Origin: Streptomyces sp. LBL
GTDB taxonomy: Bacteria; Actinomycetota; Actinomycetes; Streptomycetales; Streptomycetaceae
Reading direction: 5' to 3'
Assembly (NCBI RefSeq): GCF_029893585.1
Contig: NZ_JARXYX010000004.1
Span: 248,001-312,000, forward strand
Length of the DNA stretch: 64,000 bases
The notes beneath the pieces are model-generated. The model saw only the letters and a list, made by a program, of their open reading frames with translations. It was not told where the DNA came from and did not search any database. Positions 19,055 through 27,098 of this stretch are shown piece by piece. Position 1 is the first letter of the stretch; the number at the start of each line of letters is the position of its first letter. The translations under genes and the position numbers were made by a program.

Positions 19055-20296
19055 CTACGACGCGTCGGGCTGTTCGCGGGCCGCGCGGGCCCACTCACCG
19101 AGGACGGGGACGCACTCCTCGGCGAAGTGCTCGTAGTCGGCGGCGGTGTTGTAGACGTGCGCGGACAGACGGAGATAGCCGGTGCCGCCGAAGCTGGTGA
19201 AGGCCGTCTCCACACCCAGCTCGCGGGCCGCCCGGTCGCGCAGGGCGTCGGCCTCGATGCGGCTGGCAGCCAGCCCCGCCGGCAGTCGGACCAGCCGCAT
19301 GCCGGGGATCGGCATTCCCACGTCAACAGTGCTGGAGGCGCCGGTCAGTTCGGCGAAGGCGGCGCCGACGACGCGCTCGGCGTAGCCGGCCAGGTCGTCC
19401 ATGTACTGGCGGGCGGTCCCCCAACCCCAGGTGCGCTCGATGAAGTCGAGCGCCGTCGGCGCCGCGAGATAGCTGGTCGCGTCGACCGTGCCCTGCTGGT
19501 CGAAGCGGTCGGGATAGGGATCGGCGGCGCCCCACGAGTCGATCAGGGGGTAGAGCCGCTCGCGCAGAGCGCCGCGGGCGACCAGCGCGGCGGTGCCACG
19601 CGGTGCGCAGCCCCACTTGTGCAGGTTGCCGACCCAGAAGTCGCACGTGACACCGTCAAGCGGGGCGGCGATCAGACCGGGGGCGTGCGCGCCGTCCACC
19701 AGTAGCGGGATACCGCGCTGCTGAGCCTCAGCGCCGATCCGCTCCACCGGCATCCGCCGTGCGGTCGCCGAGGTGATGTGGTCAAGGACGATGAGGTCGG
19801 TGGCCTCGCTGAACTCGGCGGCCACGGCCTCGTACGCCTGCTCCTCGTCCGCGTCCAGCGGCACCTTCGCGGTGCGTACCCGGCCGCCCCAGCGGCGTGC
19901 CAACCGCTCGGCGCCCATGGTCACGGCGCCGTAGCCGTGATCGGTGACGACGATCTCGCCACCGCGGCGGCGAGGGAGGCCGGCGTACACCACGCTGGCG
20001 CCGGCGCTCGCGTTCGGCACCAGGGCGAGGGCGTCCGGGGCGACCTCCAGGAAGGCGGCGAGCTCGACGCGGGTGGCGGCGATCCGCTGCGGCAGTGCCG
20101 GGAACCACACCACCGGGGAGCTGTCCATCTCCGCGCGCAACTGGTTCTGCCGCTCCTGTGCTCCCGAGGGGACCGCCCCGAACGAGCCGTGGTTCAGGTG
20201 CTTCATGGCCGCGTCCAGCGACCACGCTTGGGCTGCCGGCCGGCCGTCGGCCAGCAACAGGGGGCGCGGGGCGGTGGTGACCTCGGTCTCGCTCAC
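19055..20296 (-). CDS. Class V aminotransferase (isopenicillin N epimerase-like)
   Basis: This encodes a 413-residue PLP enzyme of fold type I. Key features are LNHGSFGAVP near the N-terminus, PLLVDGAHAPG (Asp that binds the pyridine nitrogen) and DFWVGNLHKWGCAPRGTA with the Schiff-base lysine. This arrangement is shared by isopenicillin-N epimerases and cysteine desulfurase-like racemases. No beta-lactam genes are nearby, so the name only marks the subfamily. It is divergent from the FadR-type regulator and lies directly behind two of four operator-like sites; it may be the first gene of the ABC importer operon. Confidence 0.9.
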   Translation of the reverse strand: MSETEVTTAPRPLLLADGRPAAQAWSLDAAMKHLNHGSFGAVPSGAQERQNQLRAEMDSSPVVWFPALPQRIAATRVELAAFLEVAPDALALVPNASAGASVVYAGLPRRRGGEIVVTDHGYGAVTMGAERLARRWGGRVRTAKVPLDADEEQAYEAVAAEFSEATDLIVLDHITSATARRMPVERIGAEAQQRGIPLLVDGAHAPGLIAAPLDGVTCDFWVGNLHKWGCAPRGTAALVARGALRERLYPLIDSWGAADPYPDRFDQQGTVDATSYLAAPTALDFIERTWGWGTARQYMDDLAGYAERVVGAAFAELTGASSTVDVGMPIPGMRLVRLPAGLAASRIEADALRDRAARELGVETAFTSFGGTGYLRLSAHVYNTAADYEHFAEECVPVLGEWARAAREQPDAS

Positions 20297-20328
20297 ATCA
20301 CTCCATATCTGCGGACTCGGATAGGCAA

Positions 20329-20458
20329 GTCATCGGATGACTGGTGAGGGACATCTGATGTCTCGGTATCCTGGCACCGCATTTTCCGGATGCACAAGGG
20401 CCTTCGAGGGAAAGTCATCAGATGAGTCTTGGCCGATACACACAAGACATCTGATTAC
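20329..20458. promoter_or_regulatory. Four operator-like 13-mers between aminotransferase and FadR-type regulator
   Basis: GTCATCGGATGAC (20329-20341) and GACATCTGATGTC (20350-20362) are perfect dyads around a central base. GTCATCAGATGAG (20414-20426) and GACATCTGATTAC (20446-20458) match them with one or two changes. The common core is CATCNGAT. Two sit near the aminotransferase start and two near the regulator start, as expected for a GntR/FadR repressor controlling both directions. Confidence 0.75.
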
Positions 20459-20514
20459 TCGCTACAGTGCGATGCGGGCCCCGGCGAGTCACCGGCCCGC
20501 AGGGGAGGAATCGG

Positions 20515-21231
20515 ATGTCCGCAGTCGACAGGGCGTTCCACGGCCTACGCCACATGATCGCGACGAGCCGCCTGGGCGCGGGAGAGCGCATCCCGCCCGA
20601 AGCGGAGCTCTGCGAGGAACTCGGTGTCTCACGCGGATCGTTGCGCGAGGCCGTGCGGATGCTCGCGGCCCTGGGAGTGATCGAACCACGGCACGGCTCC
20701 GGCACCTACGTCTCCCAGCTCAGACCGGAGGACGTCATCGGCAGCCTCTCGCTGACCGTCGAACTCCTGCCCTTTCCCGGACTGCTGGAGGTGTACGAGA
20801 TCCGGCGGGTCCTGGAGGCTCATATCGCGGCCAAGGCGGCCGCGCGCCGAACCCCCGAGACGGTACGGACGCTCTTCTCCCTCATCGACGCCATGGAAAC
20901 CACCGACGACCCCGCCGAGGCCTCGGACCTCGACCACCGCTTCCACGCGGAGATCGCCCGGGCCGCCGGAAACCCCGCCGCCGCCTCTCTGCTCGCGGTC
21001 TTCCGCGCCCGCTCCCGCAAGTACCAGATCTTCACGCTCCCTGAGGGCCCGGAGTTGCGGCGCAAGAGCGACGAGGACCACCGCGTGCTGGCCACCGCGA
21101 TCGCCGACCGCGACCCGGGCGCCGCCGCCGGCGCGGCCGAGGCCCACGTCGCCCAGACCGAGCGATGGCTGCGCGCCCTCATGCCGCCCGTGGAGGAGGA
21201 CGGCAGCTTGGCTGACGACACCCCGAGCTGA
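20515..21231 (+). CDS. FadR-subfamily GntR transcriptional regulator
   Basis: This encodes 238 residues. The N-terminal winged helix spans about residues 8-75 (LGAGERIPPEAELCEELGVS, then RGSLREAVRMLAALGVIEPR and HGSGTYVS). The C-terminal all-helical FCD domain has metal or ligand-binding candidates in DLDHRFHAEIARAAGN and later DEDHRVLATAI and EAHVAQTERWL. GGGGAGGAA precedes the ATG at 20515; the longer upstream frame has no ribosome binding site. It probably represses itself and the divergent aminotransferase and importer through the four CATCNGAT sites. The inducer is unknown. Confidence 0.93.
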   Translation: MSAVDRAFHGLRHMIATSRLGAGERIPPEAELCEELGVSRGSLREAVRMLAALGVIEPRHGSGTYVSQLRPEDVIGSLSLTVELLPFPGLLEVYEIRRVLEAHIAAKAAARRTPETVRTLFSLIDAMETTDDPAEASDLDHRFHAEIARAAGNPAAASLLAVFRARSRKYQIFTLPEGPELRRKSDEDHRVLATAIADRDPGAAAGAAEAHVAQTERWLRALMPPVEEDGSLADDTPS

Positions 21232-21265
21232 CGGGCTCGGTCGTCGGCGGTCCTGCCCGGCGACG

Positions 21266-21493
21266 TCAGCGGACGTTTCGCCGGAATGTCTGGAGATTCG
21301 TGAGGAGGAGAGCGAGGGTCTCCAGACCCGGGAAGTGGCCGCCGCGGGGGAGCTCCGTCCAGTGGACGATGTTGTTGGTCCGTTCGGCAAGATGCCGTAC
21401 GGGCACGGAGGTGTCGGCTGGGAAGAAGGCCAGGCCGGTGGGTGTGGAGGAGGGTGCGGTGGCGCAGGCGAAGCCCCGTGCCCGCGCGGCCTG
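21266..21493 (-). pseudogene. C-terminal fragment of an epoxide hydrolase-like gene
   Basis: Only the last 75 or so codons remain. They read PTGLAFFPADTSVPVRHLAE followed by RTNNIVHWTELPRGGHFPGLE, the conserved C-terminal section of EphB-type epoxide hydrolases, where the histidine of GGHF is the catalytic base. The homology stops abruptly near 21490, exactly where transposase-like sequence begins on the other strand. The N-terminal two thirds are missing from the window. Confidence 0.7.
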
Positions 21494-21892
21494 GACAACC
21501 CCGAACAGGTGCCCGCCATCGTGGTCGACTACGTCGCCGAGTAGTTGCGACTGGATGCCGCGGAGTTCGTCGGCCACGGCACGGAAGAGACCCGCTGGGA
21601 TCACCAGGACCAGATACACGAGGGGCACGGGTACACGAAGTTCGAGTTCGGCCAGTGGTTCGCGCTGGCCCGCTCGATGTACCAGCGGGCGTGGATCGGC
21701 TCGGAGCGCCCGACGCTGCTGTTCGACCTGGTCGCCAAGCGGCTGGTGGACAAGAAGGTCGTGCTGCCCGGGGTGACCCTGCTGGAACGGCTGGTCTCGG
21801 GCTCGCGTGAGCGCGCCGAGAAACGAAACCGATCGTCGGGTCATCGCTCACCCGTACACTCTGGCGGCCCCGACTGGTGTCAAAACTTCTGA
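21494..21892 (+). pseudogene. Tn3-family transposase N-terminal fragment with an in-frame stop
   Basis: From 21494 the frame reads DNPEQVPAIVVDYVAE, a TAG stop at 21542-21544, then LRLDAAEFVGHGTEETRWD and YTKFEFGQWFALARSMYQRA up to about residue LERLVSGSRERAEKR. This matches the N-terminal DNA-binding region (DUF4158) of Tn3-family transposases. The stop probably replaced a glutamine codon. The catalytic DDE part is absent, so the element is dead. It adjoins the truncated epoxide hydrolase and may be what broke it. Confidence 0.75.
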
Positions 21893-22536
21893 CAGCAACA
21901 CCGGTTTCCTGGTCCGTTCCTACTCGGACCCCAGGGTCCGAGCCGTTGTGCTCGCCTGCGGGCGCCGCTACTTCTGATCGGAGGCGCAGAGTTCCTTGTC
22001 GATCAGGGTGTTCTGAGCGTCCGACGTCTGCTCGCAGGTAGTGATGCACGGGCAGACCGTGCTCCTCGCCGACGCCGAAGGCGCCGTCGGCCAGCGCTGC
22101 GGTGATACTGGGATTACGACAGGGAAGCACGCAGACTCCACCGTGAGTCACGACCACCTCGCGGTGACCCAGAAGTTTGCGGCTGCGCGCATTCTGATGC
22201 CCGACCCCCCTGGAGTCCAGCGCCACCCTCACATAAGCTCTTCACAAGGCTCGCGCATCATCCTTACGCTTGGGCCTCGATTTGCCGCATCCGTGGTCTT
22301 GCGTATCTATCGGACATATGCAAGAGACGCAGATCACAGTGGTGTGAACGTAACCATCGAAGGGATTCGAAGGTCTAAGTTGACAGTGTCAGGCAGCGTC
22401 TTGGGGGGCGTTCCCTGGCATCCGAGGATGTCTTGGGGGACTTCCTCGGAAATGCGTTGCCGGGGCACGTACACCGGGAAGCTTTGAGCGGCCCTCCCGG
22501 CGTGCGCTGTCCCGGCAGACCGCACCGAGGAGTAGT

Positions 22537-22554
22537 ACGAGCAATTTTGCTCGT
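22537..22554. promoter_or_regulatory. Perfect inverted repeat, operator candidate without a gene
   Basis: ACGAGCAATTTTGCTCGT has 8-bp perfect arms and a 2-base centre. A dyad with this geometry is typical of a dimeric regulator site, yet no intact regulator gene flanks it. Confidence 0.5.
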
Positions 22555-22658
22555 TCTGCTCAACGGCAGTACCGAGCTTTACCGCAAGACAGCGATTCAG
22601 GCGCTGGTTCCCACAGACGCCCGGCCGGATCCCGTGGGGGGAATCCGCACCGGGACTG

Positions 22659-22711
22659 GGAAGGCGCCCTGGTCGTCGGCCCGTGGGGGGACCGGCGCTG
22701 GGGCGCCTTCC
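22659..22711. terminator. Long imperfect hairpin
   Basis: GGAAGGCGCC (22659-22668) pairs perfectly with GGCGCCTTCC (22702-22711), with further partial pairing inside. It could act as a second terminator behind citrate synthase or mark the end of a lost gene. Confidence 0.4.
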
Positions 22712-22791
22712 GCATGTCACCGCCAGGCGGGCATCCGGTCGGCACCCGAAGATCCGCAGCCGGCTGAAGCCGTACTCCGGCACACGACGAA

Positions 22792-22825
22792 GGCCCCGCA
22801 CCCGGCCGAAGCCGTGCACGGGGCC
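22792..22825 (-). terminator. Citrate synthase terminator with UUCG-type loop
   Basis: On the minus strand a 15-bp stem with one mismatch and some G-T pairs closes on a TTCG tetraloop. It lies about 85 bases beyond the citrate synthase stop codon. Confidence 0.75.
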
Positions 22826-22908
22826 CTGATGTGACGAACGACTCACCGCCTCCGAGAGCGCGGCGCCGCGACGGGGCACCGGTGAAGCGGCGCCCTCACC
22901 GGCAGGTG

Positions 22909-24198
22909 TCAGCGCCCCTCGACCGGAACGAAGTCGCGCTCGACCACGCCCGTGTAGATCTGGCGCGGGCGGCCGATGCGGGAACCCGGCTCCTTGATCA
23001 TCTCGTGCCACTGGGCGATCCAGCCCGGCAGGCGGCCGAGGGCGAAGAGGACCGTGAACATCTCGGTCGGGAAGCCCATGGCGCGGTAGATCAGGCCCGT
23101 GTAGAAGTCGACGTTCGGGTAGAGGCTGCGCGAGACGAAGTAGTCGTCGGAGAGCGCGTGCTCCTCCAGCTTGAGCGCGATGTCCAGCAGCTCGTCGGAC
23201 TTGCCGAGAGCCGAGAGGACATCGTGCGCCGCCGCCTTGATGATCTTGGCGCGCGGGTCGAAGTTCTTGTAGACCCGGTGACCGAAGCCCATCAGGCGGA
23301 CGCCGTCCTCCTTGTTCTTCACCTTGCGGATGAAGGAGTCGACGTCGCCGCCGGAGTCGCGGATGCCTTCCAGCATCTCCAGCACCGACTGGTTGGCGCC
23401 GCCGTGCAGCGGGCCCCACAGCGCGTTGATGCCGGCGGAGATCGAGGCGAACATGTTCGCCTGCGAGGAGCCCACCAGACGGACCGTGGAGGTCGAACAG
23501 TTCTGCTCGTGGTCCGCGTGCAGGATGAGCAGCTTGTCCAGCGCGGCGACGACAGTCGGGTCGGGGTCGTAATCCTGCGCCGGGACCGAGAAGGTCATGC
23601 GGAGGAAGTTCTCGACGTAGCCCAGGTCGTTGCGCGGGTAGACGAACGGGTGACCGATCGACTTCTTGTACGCATACGCGGCGATCGTCGGAAGCTTGGC
23701 GAGCAGCCGGATCGTCGAGAGGTTGCGCTGCTTCTCGTCGAACGGGTTGTGGCTGTCCTGGTAGAAGGTGGACAGCGCGGAGACCACCGACGACAACATG
23801 GCCATCGGGTGGGCGTCGCGCGGGAAGCCCCGGTAGAAGTTCTTGACGTCCTCGTGCAGCAGGGTGTGCTGCGTGATGTCGTTCTTGAAGACGGTGAGCT
23901 CGTCGACAGTAGGCAGCTCGCCGTTGATCAGCAGATAGCCGACCTCCAGGAAGGTGGAGCGCTCGGCCAGCTGCTCGATCGGGTAGCCCCGGTACCGGAG
24001 GATGCCCGCCTCACCATCGAGGTAGGTGATGGCGGATTTATAAGCGGCGGTATTCCCGTAGCCGCTGTCCAGAGTCACCAGACCGGTCTGGGCGCGGAGC
24101 TTCCCGATGTCGAAGCCCTTGTCGCCGACGGTGCTGTCGATCACCGGGTAGGTGTGCTCGCCGTCGCCGTACCGCAGTACTACAGAGTTGTCGCTCAC
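22909..24198 (-). CDS. gltA: Citrate synthase (type II)
   Basis: This encodes a 429-residue enzyme that condenses acetyl-CoA with oxaloacetate, the entry step of the citric acid cycle. The catalytic histidines are in WGPLHGGANQSV and MGFGHRVYKNFDPRA, and the catalytic Asp is in YPNVDFYTGLIYRAMG. Length and motifs fit the hexameric type II form. The start is placed at GTG 24198 (SDNSVVLRYGDGEHTYPV), where GAGGG lies a few bases upstream; a longer GTG start at 24210 would add four residues. Upstream are two striking inverted repeats that could control it. Confidence 0.97.
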   Translation of the reverse strand: MSDNSVVLRYGDGEHTYPVIDSTVGDKGFDIGKLRAQTGLVTLDSGYGNTAAYKSAITYLDGEAGILRYRGYPIEQLAERSTFLEVGYLLINGELPTVDELTVFKNDITQHTLLHEDVKNFYRGFPRDAHPMAMLSSVVSALSTFYQDSHNPFDEKQRNLSTIRLLAKLPTIAAYAYKKSIGHPFVYPRNDLGYVENFLRMTFSVPAQDYDPDPTVVAALDKLLILHADHEQNCSTSTVRLVGSSQANMFASISAGINALWGPLHGGANQSVLEMLEGIRDSGGDVDSFIRKVKNKEDGVRLMGFGHRVYKNFDPRAKIIKAAAHDVLSALGKSDELLDIALKLEEHALSDDYFVSRSLYPNVDFYTGLIYRAMGFPTEMFTVLFALGRLPGWIAQWHEMIKEPGSRIGRPRQIYTGVVERDFVPVEGR

Positions 24199-24304
24199 GT
24201 CATCCCTCACCGACGTTGTGCCTCTTCTTCGAGGTTGCCCTGACTGTCTCTACCATCCCCCATTTGGCGCAGAAGAGTGCACTCGGGGTCGGCCGTTGGG
24301 CGTA

Positions 24305-24327
24305 TTGGCGGCACTGAGTGCCGCCAA
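24305..24327. promoter_or_regulatory. Perfect 11-bp dyad upstream of citrate synthase
   Basis: The arms TTGGCGGCACT (24305-24315) and AGTGCCGCCAA (24317-24327) are separated by one base, too tight for an RNA hairpin but ideal for a protein dimer. It lies about 107-129 bases before the citrate synthase start. Confidence 0.6.
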
Positions 24328-24373
24328 CCTGGCCATCCTGCCCCTCCCGTACCCGCTTCCGGAAGAGCTCTGT

Positions 24374-24418
24374 GACCGACATGACTCATTTGATCGATCA
24401 TTTTTTGCGATGTCGGTC
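24374..24418. promoter_or_regulatory. Nested inverted repeats in an AT-rich island
   Basis: GACCGACAT (24374-24382) is mirrored by ATGTCGGTC (24410-24418). Between them lies the 10-base palindrome TGATCGATCA (24391-24400) followed by six T residues. The island is the lowest-GC part of the citrate synthase to recD2 spacer. It could be a terminator for recD2 or an operator region. Confidence 0.45.
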
Positions 24419-24449
24419 GCGAGCAGCCCGCCGAGAGGATCAAAGGACG

Positions 24450-24616
24450 CAGCCCGCCGAGGAGGTCGGAGCCGTCAGCCCACCAAGGACGTCCGAGCCC
24501 GTCAGCCCACCAAGGACGTCCGAGCCCGTCAGCCCGCCGAGGAGGTCGGAGCCGTCAGCCCACCAAGGACGTCCGAGCCCGTCAGCCCGCCGAGGACGTC
24601 CGAGCCCGTCAGCTCA
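24450..24616. repeat. Six to seven tandem copies of a 26/27-bp unit after recD2
   Basis: Units begin at 24450, 24476, 24503, 24530, 24556, 24583 and 24610 and alternate between 26 and 27 bp. A typical copy starts CAGCCCACCAAGGACGTCCG. The last partial copy contains the recD2 stop codon. There are no spacers, so this is not a CRISPR array. Confidence 0.8.
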
Positions 24617-26893
24617 CCGGCCCGAGAGCCGGAAGTCCAGTGCCGTGCAGCGCCGTCCCGCCGACACCGTGCGCACCGCCTGGCCGATCGCCTTGCGCGA
24701 ACCGACCAGGACGACCAGCTGCTTCGCCCGGGTGACCGCCGTGTACAGCAGGTTCCGCTGCAGCATCATCCAGGCGCTGGTGGTGACCGGGATCACCACG
24801 GCCGGATATTCACTTCCCTGTGAACGGTGGATGGTCACCGCGTACGCGTGCGCCAGTTCGTCCAGTTCGTCGAATTCGTACGAAACCTCCTCGTCCTCGT
24901 CCGTCAGCACGGTGAGGCGCTGGTCGACAGGGTCGAGCGAGGTGACCACGCCCACGGTGCCGTTGAAGACACCGTTGGCGCCCTTCTCGTAGTTGTTGCG
25001 AATCTGGGTGACTTTGTCGCCGACCCGGAAGACCCGGCCGCCGAACCGCTTCTCGGGCAGCTCCGGGCGGCCCGGAGTGATCGCCTGCTGGAGAAGACCG
25101 TTGAGGGTGCCGGCGCCGGCCGGTCCCCGGTGCATGGGCGCGAGTACCTGCACGTCCCGGCGCGGATCGAGCCCGAACCGGGCCGGAATCCGGCGGGCCA
25201 CCACGTCGACGGTGAGCCGGCCGACCTCCTCCGTGTCGTCCTCGACGAAGAGGAAGAAGTCCTTCATGCCGTCGGTGACCGGGTGCTGCCCGGAGTTGAT
25301 CCGGTGCGCGTTCGTCACCACGCCGGACTTCTGGGCCTGGCGGAACACGCGCGTGAGGCGCACGGCGGGGATCGGACTGCCGTCGGCGAGCAGATCGCGG
25401 AGCACCTCTCCCGCGCCGACGCTGGGGAGTTGGTCGACGTCCCCGACGAACAGCAGGTGCGCGCCCGGGGGCACGGCCTTGGCCAGCTTGTTCGCGAGCA
25501 GCAGGTCCAGCATGGACGCCTCGTCGACCACCACCAGGTCGGCGTCGAGGGGGCGGTCCTTGTCGTAGGCCGCGTCGCCGCCGGGCTTGAGCTCCAGCAG
25601 TCGGTGGACGGTGGAGGCGTCGGCGCCGGTGAGCTCGGACAGACGTTTGGCGGCTCGGCCGGTCGGGGCGGCCAGGACGACCTTCGCCTTCTTGGCGCGG
25701 GCCAGTTCCACGATCGAGCGGACCGTGAAGGACTTGCCGCAACCGGGGCCGCCGGTGAGGACGGCGACCTTCTCGGTGAGCGCCAGCCTGACGGCCGCCT
25801 CCTGCTCGGGGGCCAGCTCGGTCCCGGTGCGCGCGACGAGCCAGCCGAGCGCCTTGTCCCAGGCCACGTCCTTGAAGCCGGGCATGCGGTCCTGGTCGGT
25901 GCGCAGCAGGCGCGACAGCTGGGCGGAGAGGGAGAGTTCGGCGCGGTGGAAGGGGACGAGGTAGACGGCGGTGACGGGCTCCGAGTCGCCGTCGGGACCG
26001 GGAACCTTCTCCCGTACGACACCGGGATCCTCCCCCTCCTCAGGGGGCGCCGCCAGCTCGGCGAGGCACTCGATGACCAGACCGGTGTCGACCTGGAGCA
26101 GCTTCACCGCGTCGGCGATCAGCCGTTCCTCGGGGAGATAGCAGTGGCCCTGGTCGGTGGACTGCGACAGGGCGTACTGCAGGCCCGCCTTGACGCGCTC
26201 CGGGCTGTCGTGCGGGATGCCGACGGACTGGGCGATCTTGTCGGCGGTGAGGAAGCCGATGCCCCAGACGTCGGAGGCCAGTCGGTAGGGCTGGTTCTTC
26301 ACGACCGAGATCGAGGCGTCGCCGTACTTCTTGTAGATGCGGACCGCGATCGACGTGGACACCTCGACGGTCTGGAGGAAGAGCATGACCTCCTTGATCG
26401 CCTTCTGTTCCTCCCAGGCGTCCGCGATCTTCTTGGTGCGCTTGGGGCCGAGTCCGGGGACCTCGATCAGGCGCTTCGGCTCCTCCTCGATGACCCTCAG
26501 GGTGTCCAGGCCGAAGTGCTGGGTGATGCGGTCGGCGAAGACCGGACCGATGCCCTTGACCAGCCCGGAGCCGAGATAGCGGCGGATGCCCTGGACGGTG
26601 GCCGGCAGGAGCGTCGTGTAGTTCTCGACGGTGAACTGCTTGCCGTACTGGGGGTGTGAGCCCCAACGGCCCTCCATGCGCAGGGACTCGCCGACCTGGG
26701 CGCCGAGCAGCGCACCGACGACCGTGAGGAGGTCGCCGCCGCCCCTGCCGGTGTCGACGCGGGCGACCGTGTACCCGTTCTCCTCGTTGGCGTACGTGAT
26801 CCGCTCCAGGACGCCCTCGAGCTCCGCCAGTCGCCGCTCCCCCGCCTGTGGGGAGTTCCCCGTCTGCCGGGAGTTCCCCGTCTGATTGGACAT
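24614..26893 (-). CDS. recD2: RecD2-type ATP-dependent DNA helicase
   Basis: This 759-residue SF1B helicase is of the stand-alone RecD2 type, which unwinds DNA 5' to 3' in repair without RecBC. After a Gln/Asn/Gly-rich N-terminal tail with a repeated QTGNS motif come an OB-like domain and tandem helix-hairpin-helix motifs (GSGLVKGIGPVFADRI, EVPGLGPKRTKKI). The motor has Walker A LTGGPGCGKSFT near residue 382, Walker B LVVVDEASM, motif III GDVDQLPSVG and the C-terminal TIHRSQGSEYPAV and LLYTAVTRAKQLVVLVG motifs. All key motifs are intact. It ends in tandem repeats and is divergent from the ribose regulator. Confidence 0.95.
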   Translation of the reverse strand: MSNQTGNSRQTGNSPQAGERRLAELEGVLERITYANEENGYTVARVDTGRGGGDLLTVVGALLGAQVGESLRMEGRWGSHPQYGKQFTVENYTTLLPATVQGIRRYLGSGLVKGIGPVFADRITQHFGLDTLRVIEEEPKRLIEVPGLGPKRTKKIADAWEEQKAIKEVMLFLQTVEVSTSIAVRIYKKYGDASISVVKNQPYRLASDVWGIGFLTADKIAQSVGIPHDSPERVKAGLQYALSQSTDQGHCYLPEERLIADAVKLLQVDTGLVIECLAELAAPPEEGEDPGVVREKVPGPDGDSEPVTAVYLVPFHRAELSLSAQLSRLLRTDQDRMPGFKDVAWDKALGWLVARTGTELAPEQEAAVRLALTEKVAVLTGGPGCGKSFTVRSIVELARAKKAKVVLAAPTGRAAKRLSELTGADASTVHRLLELKPGGDAAYDKDRPLDADLVVVDEASMLDLLLANKLAKAVPPGAHLLFVGDVDQLPSVGAGEVLRDLLADGSPIPAVRLTRVFRQAQKSGVVTNAHRINSGQHPVTDGMKDFFLFVEDDTEEVGRLTVDVVARRIPARFGLDPRRDVQVLAPMHRGPAGAGTLNGLLQQAITPGRPELPEKRFGGRVFRVGDKVTQIRNNYEKGANGVFNGTVGVVTSLDPVDQRLTVLTDEDEEVSYEFDELDELAHAYAVTIHRSQGSEYPAVVIPVTTSAWMMLQRNLLYTAVTRAKQLVVLVGSRKAIGQAVRTVSAGRRCTALDFRLSGR

Positions 26894-26955
26894 GATCCGA
26901 CGCTACAGCCGGGGTGTGACATCACGATCCGGTCTCGGGGTCTTGCCTTCCGCCG

Positions 26956-27001
26956 TGTAATCGATTCCAATCCTTCAGGTGGGTCGATGTAATCGATTCC
27001 A
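26956..27001. promoter_or_regulatory. Two LacI/RbsR-type operators upstream of the ribose operon
   Basis: TGTAATCGATTCCA occurs twice (26956-26969 and 26988-27001), 32 bp apart, about three helical turns. TAATCGATT is the typical dyad core of actinobacterial ribose-type LacI operators. The sites lie 98-143 bases before the regulator gene. Confidence 0.8.
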
Positions 27002-27098
27002 CGAGTCGAGTGAATTGCGCGAGTTGTACGAGTTGCGCGAACTGCGCACGTTGCGCGAGTTCACAAGCCCACGAGTTCCACAAGGAGGTGGAGCGGCG

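Larger units (their letters stand above)
21893..22791. other. 900-bp gene-poor stretch with operator-like and hairpin elements
   Basis: No convincing gene is seen. The part at 22200-22400 is notably less GC-rich than its surroundings. A strong inverted repeat lies at 22537-22554 and a large imperfect hairpin at 22659-22711. The region between the transposase relic and the citrate synthase terminator may have lost genes. Confidence 0.4.

Noticed and set aside
22831..24243. Long plus-strand open frame of 470 codons across citrate synthase
   Set aside because: It is a frame opposite a clear citrate synthase gene, a common effect of high GC. Its translation is Arg/Val/Glu/Gly-rich and matches nothing.
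24450..24616. Regular repeats as a possible CRISPR array
   Set aside because: The units are contiguous with no unique spacers and no cas genes are nearby, so they are simple tandem repeats.
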